DNA from: Thamnaconus septentrionalis
Lineage: Eukaryota > Chordata > Actinopteri > Tetraodontiformes > Monacanthidae
Reading direction: 5' to 3'
Assembly: GCA_009823395.1 (NCBI GenBank)
Contig: CM020504.1
Location: 22,616,040 to 22,680,039 of the forward strand
Length of the DNA: 64,000 nucleotides
Part shown: positions 58,831-64,000 of the stretch, in pieces
How positions within the stretch are numbered: the first letter of the stretch is position 1
Layout: each line of letters opens with the position of its first letter
Program-made: the position numbers and the translations under genes
Notes under the pieces: generated by a model
What the model saw: only the letters and a program-made list of their open reading frames with translations
What the model was told of the DNA's origin: nothing
Databases searched by the model: none

Positions 58831-61480
58831 CAAGGTATGTCAACCCCGTATGTCAAATCCACATCAGAAAAGAGGACACCTTCAGTTCAGTTTATTGAAG
58901 ATAAACAGCACTTTCCTGCAACTCCCAAGTCTCTGTATCTTCAGTCCATGCCTTAAAAGACAATTCTTGAAATTATATGCTGTATTATTACTATTTTTTT
59001 TTATTTCTTCCTATTTCCCCCTACACTTCAATTAATACTGACCTCAGCTTAAATGAGAAAATATATTTTATACAGCGGTTGTATGATTAAGCTCTTTGAA
59101 CTTGCTTAGCAACGCACATTAGGGTTTTTCCATCAGCTGCAGGACTTTGACCACAGTGGTGATTGCTGACCAGAATTGTCAGTACTGGAGCAGCAAGCCA
59201 AATGCCAAGCAGCCAGCTCCCTGCTGGTAACCTTCAACATGCTGCTCATGTCCTTTATGTGCAAGTTCTTCACAGTAGGTTTAATTATCAAAAACCCCTG
59301 ACACATCCGGCGCTTGTCCTTAATGCATATTCCCCTGAGTGCAGTCAGTATAAAAACAGTAAACGTTTAGAGAGGTAAGAGATAAAAAAAAAAATGTGTG
59401 TAACTCAGTCACTGTAATACAACTATTATATTATTAGATTATATTTTTGTTAAACTAAATATTACAATTGACTAAACAGTGATAGAATTAAATATTCAGG
59501 GGGAGTATATATGCTCTCCTTGGGTTGGCCTTTCTTTTGAAATTCTTTCAATAAGAACCTCACATTAATTTTTTTTTTTTATTTGTCAATGATACGCCAA
59601 AAATATTTACCCTTTATTTGACCAAACAAAAACTTCCCATGGCAAAAATTCAAATAATCTCATCTCTAATAATCTGAAACAATGTCATTAAGAAAGAAGC
59701 ATTGATCATCTTGTGTTTAGACGTGAGAAATTGTTCACAAATTTCCAGCGTTTTCAATTCACTTTTTCACTAAGTAGAGACAAAGTATACATGTAGTAAT
59801 TACTGTATATCATAGTGTTCAATTTTGTGTGTGCATTATTGCACACTGCGAAACAAATCCAAGTAAGAAAACCTAGTGTTTTTTTCTGGGTGAGAACTCC
59901 CAGTAATGGTTCTTTCAAACTGTTTGCTAACAGTTTGTTAATTAATATTTTCGGCGCTGACTTCTATGCCAGTGTCATCAGTTTTCTCAGGCATGCACCT
60001 GCCTCTCGGTTGGGAAGGTTTGCAATTTTTGGGGTGAAAAGTGTGTGCATGCAGCGTTGTGCAGACTTTGATTCGGGCCTTTTACTCACCAACCTTTCGC
60101 CATCAAAAGCTGCACAACCATCCCTTGCGACTTTGAACCTTTGCATTTTCTACATCCTTAAAAATTCCTCTAAGGCACCTCAAAGACTTTTGAATCTTTT
60201 GTTCTGAGCTTCAAAAAATGAGCCCTGGCCAGTAATGTAAGTCTTGTTGGCAGTCTTCTCCCAAAATGTGCAATATCCTGGAGCTGATTCTGCAGATCAA
60301 GTCAGGTCACCTCCAACTTCTCCTTACTTTTAAAAAAATATATTTTCAAGATGCTTGGTGCAAGCTTTCCCGTCTGCTGCATGTCCTCAGGATATGGTGC
60401 CATGAAGTCAAATCCCTGCACGATCCCATTTCCAGCCTGATCTCTTGTTTCTGACAGTGGTGGCTCTGTGTTGCTCATCAGAGTCCCGGTGTCTCCCTTA
60501 TACGTAAATTTACTATTTTTTTTTTTTTTTTTTTGATAGCTCTTTGCTTGTTTTTTCTTTTTAATTTCATATCTTTTCTGTGACCCATTTTTTTTGTTGA
60601 GCTCAGTTCTTACCCCATCATATTTTTTTTTTTAACCTTTATGCATTTTACCCTTCACTCCTCAGTTTCTGTTGTGATGCCTATCTAAAGCAGTTTATGG
60701 GAGATCTTCTCTTGAAATGGGATGCTTCGACTCCTGAAACGATCCAACACAACGGGGCACTTCTCACAAACAACAGGGCCAAGAACGCCTAGCAACACAC
60801 ATCGGAAGAGAACTTGACTTGAAGCCTTCTGTGTTACTGCCCGTGTGCAGCACTGTTCTCCCCCTTGTTCACTCACATTTTGAAAAAGTTCTTCCTTTGT
60901 GGCGTCCAATATCCAGCCAAAGGTTAACAAGACATTTTGCCACCCGCCTGCACCAAGTTAACCTGCGACTCCAATATTAATGGAGCTCCAATACTGTGAT
61001 TCACCATGGCAACCAAGATTATAGAGCCCCAAGCCTAGAGGTCAGTGAAGCTAAAATAGAAGCTAGCTACCTAATTGCTGGTGAAATAGCATTTGCATCC
61101 GAGCCATATTCTGACGGTGAGTTTGCTAACATGCATCATAAAAGCTGCAGAAGTTGTGTGTCCCGACAAGTGACAAGCTTTGGCCAACGTTAGCTTGACG
61201 AGGCGTACTTTGGCAGAGGGGATTTCTGAACTATCGACTAATTTGGATAGCCAATTGACCAAGGCTATAAAAGGTATAGAAAGGCCATTTATTTCATTTT
61301 CGTTTGGAATTGATGAGAGCATGACAATGCAGATGTTGGTCAACTGTGCAAATATCATGACTTGGTGTAATGATGACGATGATGATGTTTCTTGGTGGAG
61401 ATGTTTGTGCAGGTTTCAAATTTCACAGTAGTTTTTGTTTTTCACATTTTTCAATAGACTCCAGTTTCTTTTTTTAACAA
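58831..61480. other. non-genic sequence, nothing recognised
   Basis: AT-rich DNA with T-runs near 60518-60534 and 60625-60634. Frames at 59815-60207 (130 codons), 60685-60930 (minus) and 61071-61358 (minus) show no domain I recognise. Confidence 0.4.
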
Positions 61481-61504
61481 TTCTCTCTCTCTCTCTCTCT
61501 CTCG

Positions 61505-61562
<58 letters not shown>

Positions 61563-61564
61563 GC
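61481..61564. repeat. compound (TC)n-(GT)n microsatellite
   Basis: About eleven TC units, a single CG interruption, then about 28 GT units. The frames across it are artefacts. Confidence 0.95.
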
Positions 61565-61689
61565 TGACAGGCATGACGCCTGAGTGCAGGAGACTGAAGA
61601 AATGACTTGGGGTGAATGTTCGCTCCCACATACTGAGCACGTCCACTTGATGAACAATTATCATTCATTACTGCTGGCTGTCAGCCTCA

Positions 61690-61716
61690 CCTCTCTCTCT
61701 CTCTCCCTCTCTCTCA
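61690..61716. repeat. (CT)n short microsatellite
   Basis: CT units with one CCCT interruption. Confidence 0.85.
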
Positions 61717-62191
61717 CTCCTGCTTTTGCCAGCGCTCTTTCTTTTTTTTTTACTTCTAACTCCATCTTCAACTTGCTTGCCTTTCCTCAATGTCCTTCAC
61801 TGATCAGCATGGAGCTGTCATTCTGTCAGCCCTCCATCAGCCTATCGATTCGCAGATCTTTGCCTGACCACGGACAAATGCTTGCATGCCAATTTATCTG
61901 CTCTCTCCCAGACTTTTCTCCCCTTCGGACTGTTGAGTTCTTCTGGCTTGTTCTTGGACACTAAGCAGTTTTGGCATAGGGGTAAATAATCGATCCCGGG
62001 CTTTTTTTCACTGTGAAAAGATATGTTGAACTTGCCAAGCATTAGGCGCGTCTTAGGACATCAATTGCTTAAAATGTGCAACGTAATGATGTAAATACGC
62101 AAAGGTGGTCTTAATTAAATTATGTCCGGAAGGGATCATCTTCATCATCATATATTCATCAACGTCTTAGCAGACATTGGTCAAAGACGTA

Positions 62192-62226
62192 TTACTTTCT
62201 GTTGTTCCCAAAACAACAGAAAGTAA
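62192..62226. repeat. perfect 15-bp inverted repeat (hairpin)
   Basis: ttactttctgttgtt and its exact complement aacaacagaaagtaa are separated by five bases (cccaa). It lies just upstream of the solo LTR, in what may be the 5' side of the interrupted LINE. The stem is too short for a typical microRNA precursor. Confidence 0.8.
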
Positions 62227-62250
62227 CAAGTTGTTCCCTTTTTGGCTCCT

Positions 62251-62942
62251 TGTTACGGCCGCTGCTGTTTCCTGGGTACTGTGTGTGCCTCTCTCTTGCT
62301 CTGTGTATGTGTGTGTGTGTGTGTGGGTGTGGGCGTGGCTGTGAGTGGGTTATCTAGATGCCGTGCACCTCTGCTGCCGAGGGCTGAACCTGCCCGAAGT
62401 ATCCTCCCAGCCAATCACATCAAGGCGCCGGAAAAGAGGGAGGAAATAAAGATGCTGGCCGACCTGCATTCAGGAGCTGGCTGTAGGTGGCCGAGCTCGT
62501 GTGCCTCCGAACTTTGTAACGCATTTTGAATGCTAAAACTGGTAGTTTTGTTTGAGGCAGTAGTTTGGTTTTGGGTTGAGCACGCAAGAGGAACTTTAAT
62601 TTACCTGCACATTTTCTCATGCACTCACCTTAGATCATTTGTTAGCCTCACTAGCGATGGGTGCTGTTGTGTTCTGTGTTTCCTTTTTGGTTAGTTAGAG
62701 TAGATAATTAGGTTTTTGGTTTCCTTTTTTTGAACCAGATAAGTAAGTTACTTTAAAACTTCTAAGAAGCCTTTTTGTTCTTTCTTCTCCTCATATTTTG
62801 ACCAGAACCCATTAAGTTCCTTGTCCACCTCAACCTTCGTTTATATCCGCCATTCTTACTTTTATGATAAATAGCTTTTGTTTAACCACGTTACACCTGG
62901 TTTTATGTTACTTCCCTTTCCCCTCACGAGCTGGTTGTAACA
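62251..62942 (+). mobile_element. solo LTR inserted in a LINE, perfect 5-bp target-site duplication
   Basis: A 692-bp segment starts TGTTACGGCC and ends GGTTGTAACA, flanked by ctcct at 62246-62250 and 62943-62947. The start and the last 40 bases (gttacttccctttcccctc, then acgagctgg) match the minus-strand reading of the solo LTR at 39894-40608, so both belong to related subfamilies, although their middles have diverged. It holds a GT run at 62307-62326. The duplication sits inside the LINE segment that encodes PLLWNHLP, so the LTR inserted after the LINE. No internal gag or pol remains. Confidence 0.88.
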
Positions 62943-63049
62943 CTCCTTTACTTTGGAACCATCTTCCGGCCTCGGTGCGGGGGGCAGACACCGTTAGTTT
63001 ATTTAAGAATAGACTTAAGACCTTCCTCTTCCATAAAGCTTACAGTTAG
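62943..63049 (+). pseudogene. Rex1/CR1-like LINE, C-terminal coding remnant
   Basis: It encodes PLLWNHLPASVRGADTVSLF followed by KNRLKTFLFHKAYS and a stop, the characteristic end of the reverse-transcriptase protein in fish Rex1/CR1/L2-type LINEs. The upstream part is separated by the solo LTR. Joining across one copy of the ctcct duplication keeps the frame for about nine codons (VVPFLAPLLW) before an upstream stop. Everything further 5' is lost or unrecognisable. Confidence 0.78.
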
Positions 63050-63852
63050 TATCTACCCACCGTCAGTTATGCTGCTAGGCCTAGGCCGCTGAGGGAGATC
63101 TTTCTCCCGTGAAAGGGATTGTTGCTCTGTGCAGGTGGGGCTTCTATCGCTTTTTCCTCTCCACCTGTAGTACCGATTATTTGGATGATACTGCCGCAGT
63201 CTCTGTGTGTCTCCAGCAGGTGATGACCACGACGCCCGGAGCTGGAGAGTGCGGTCCTGGGAGTCTTGGTGCCATCGCTTCAACTTTGCCACCAGGATCA
63301 GGACGAGGACTGGATTTCATGGCAGATCATGGACCATTATGGACTCTTGCCCTCCCAAACATAAACAAGTGCATTCTACATGGACAGCAAACACAGACTT
63401 ACACACTCTACATGGACAGCGGCTGTACCACCCCACCACTCAACACTTGGGCCTATCTAGATTGTAGAATGTTTTGATTTATATGATACAACAACATCCA
63501 CTTATATACATATTTCAATTATTCATTCTTATATATCTGCATCCACTGTTTATTGTGAGAGCTTTAACCCTGCAACTCACTCTGGCACGTCTGCCACTCT
63601 GGCTACTTCTATCTCTATCTTTCTCTCTGTCTCTCTACAATTTTTGTATTTCCTTCTCACCCCAACTGGTCATAGGCAGATCACGGCCCTCTGGAGTCTG
63701 GATCTGCTCTGGGTTTCTTCCCACAGGGGAGTTTTTCCTGGCCACTGCCACACTTGCTTGCTGTTGGTTGCCTTTTGTCTGATTGTACAAAGCGCTTTGA
63801 GACGTCTTTGGATGTGATTTAGCGCTGTACAAATAAAAGTTGATTGATTGAA
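63050..63852 (+). mobile_element. Rex1-like LINE 3' UTR and tail
   Basis: About 800 bases of 3' UTR follow the coding end. It includes the conserved ctgggtttcttcccacaggg then gagtttttcctggccactgc segment (about 63710-63750). It ends in gattgtacaaagcgctttga, gatttagcgctgtacaaata and GATT units. The last 80 bases are nearly identical to 18188-18266. Open frames within (63109-63477, 122 codons) are not expected to code. Confidence 0.82.
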
Positions 63853-63970
63853 AATATGTTGTCACAAAAACCTTGTAAAAAGAGCACTAAAAAATAATTG
63901 CAAAAACAATGTTAAACATCAGAACATACATAATACATCTGTTTGTATCATGATCGCTTGTATCATACGG
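63853..63970. other. short non-genic sequence
   Basis: AT-rich spacer between the LINE tail and the Tc1-like end. Confidence 0.5.
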
Positions 63971-64000
63971 TACAGTGCATCTGAAAGGTATTCACATTCA
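63971..64000. mobile_element. Tc1-like transposon terminal inverted repeat, cut by window end
   Basis: TA followed by cagtgcatctgaaaggtatt and cacattca matches the start of a widespread fish Tc1/mariner family, whose consensus begins cagtgcatccggaaagtatt. The TA is the expected insertion dinucleotide. Only 30 bases are inside the window. Confidence 0.72.

Noticed and set aside
63109..63477. 122-codon open frame
   Set aside because: It lies in the 3' UTR of the Rex1-like LINE, downstream of the natural stop of the retrotransposon protein.

Overview
The window reads as teleost fish nuclear DNA. It is AT-rich and non-genic, with long microsatellites. Its tRNA-derived SINEs have a tail ending in (GAAT)n that is typical of fish L2-linked elements, and it also carries Rex1/CR1/L2-like LINE pieces, solo LTRs, a hAT (DUF4371-type) transposase relic and, at the right edge, a Tc1-like terminal repeat. 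These assignments come from recognising sequence patterns, not from a search. I found no intact host protein-coding gene, rRNA, functional tRNA or CRISPR array. The window is best described as an intergenic region or a large intron.

Layout. 1-16 kb: mostly unique DNA, with a 5'-truncated SINE (1809-1943), an LTR-like segment with TATA and polyadenylation signals (about 6374-6860), a degenerate SINE (13.3 kb) and a MITE-like element (14365-14899). 16-36 kb: a decayed minus-strand LINE (16072-16800), a Rex1-like tail (18.2 kb), a dispersed repeat in inverted arrangement (21.87-22.12 kb), old SINE fragments, many microsatellites and a candidate conserved noncoding segment (35.7-36.0 kb). 36-45 kb: the repeat-richest part. 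It has a full-length SINE with a perfect 12-bp target-site duplication (38577-38955), a 715-bp solo LTR with a perfect 5-bp duplication (39894-40608), two more SINEs with duplications and a minus-strand LINE relic (43505-44590). 49-51.5 kb: a LINE split by a 5'-truncated copy of its own family. 55-59 kb: a SINE tail, the hAT relic, and a serine-rich repeat region followed by a putative 3' LTR. 61-64 kb: a compound CT/GT microsatellite and a second solo LTR (62251-62942) that interrupts a Rex1-like LINE, then the first 30 bases of a Tc1-like transposon.

No set of genes works together here. The main content is a record of transposition, including two nested insertions with readable target-site duplications. 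I found no undescribed functional system. The most useful observations are the exact insertion boundaries, the two related solo LTRs in opposite orientation, and the SINE-tail copies that start at the same internal position.
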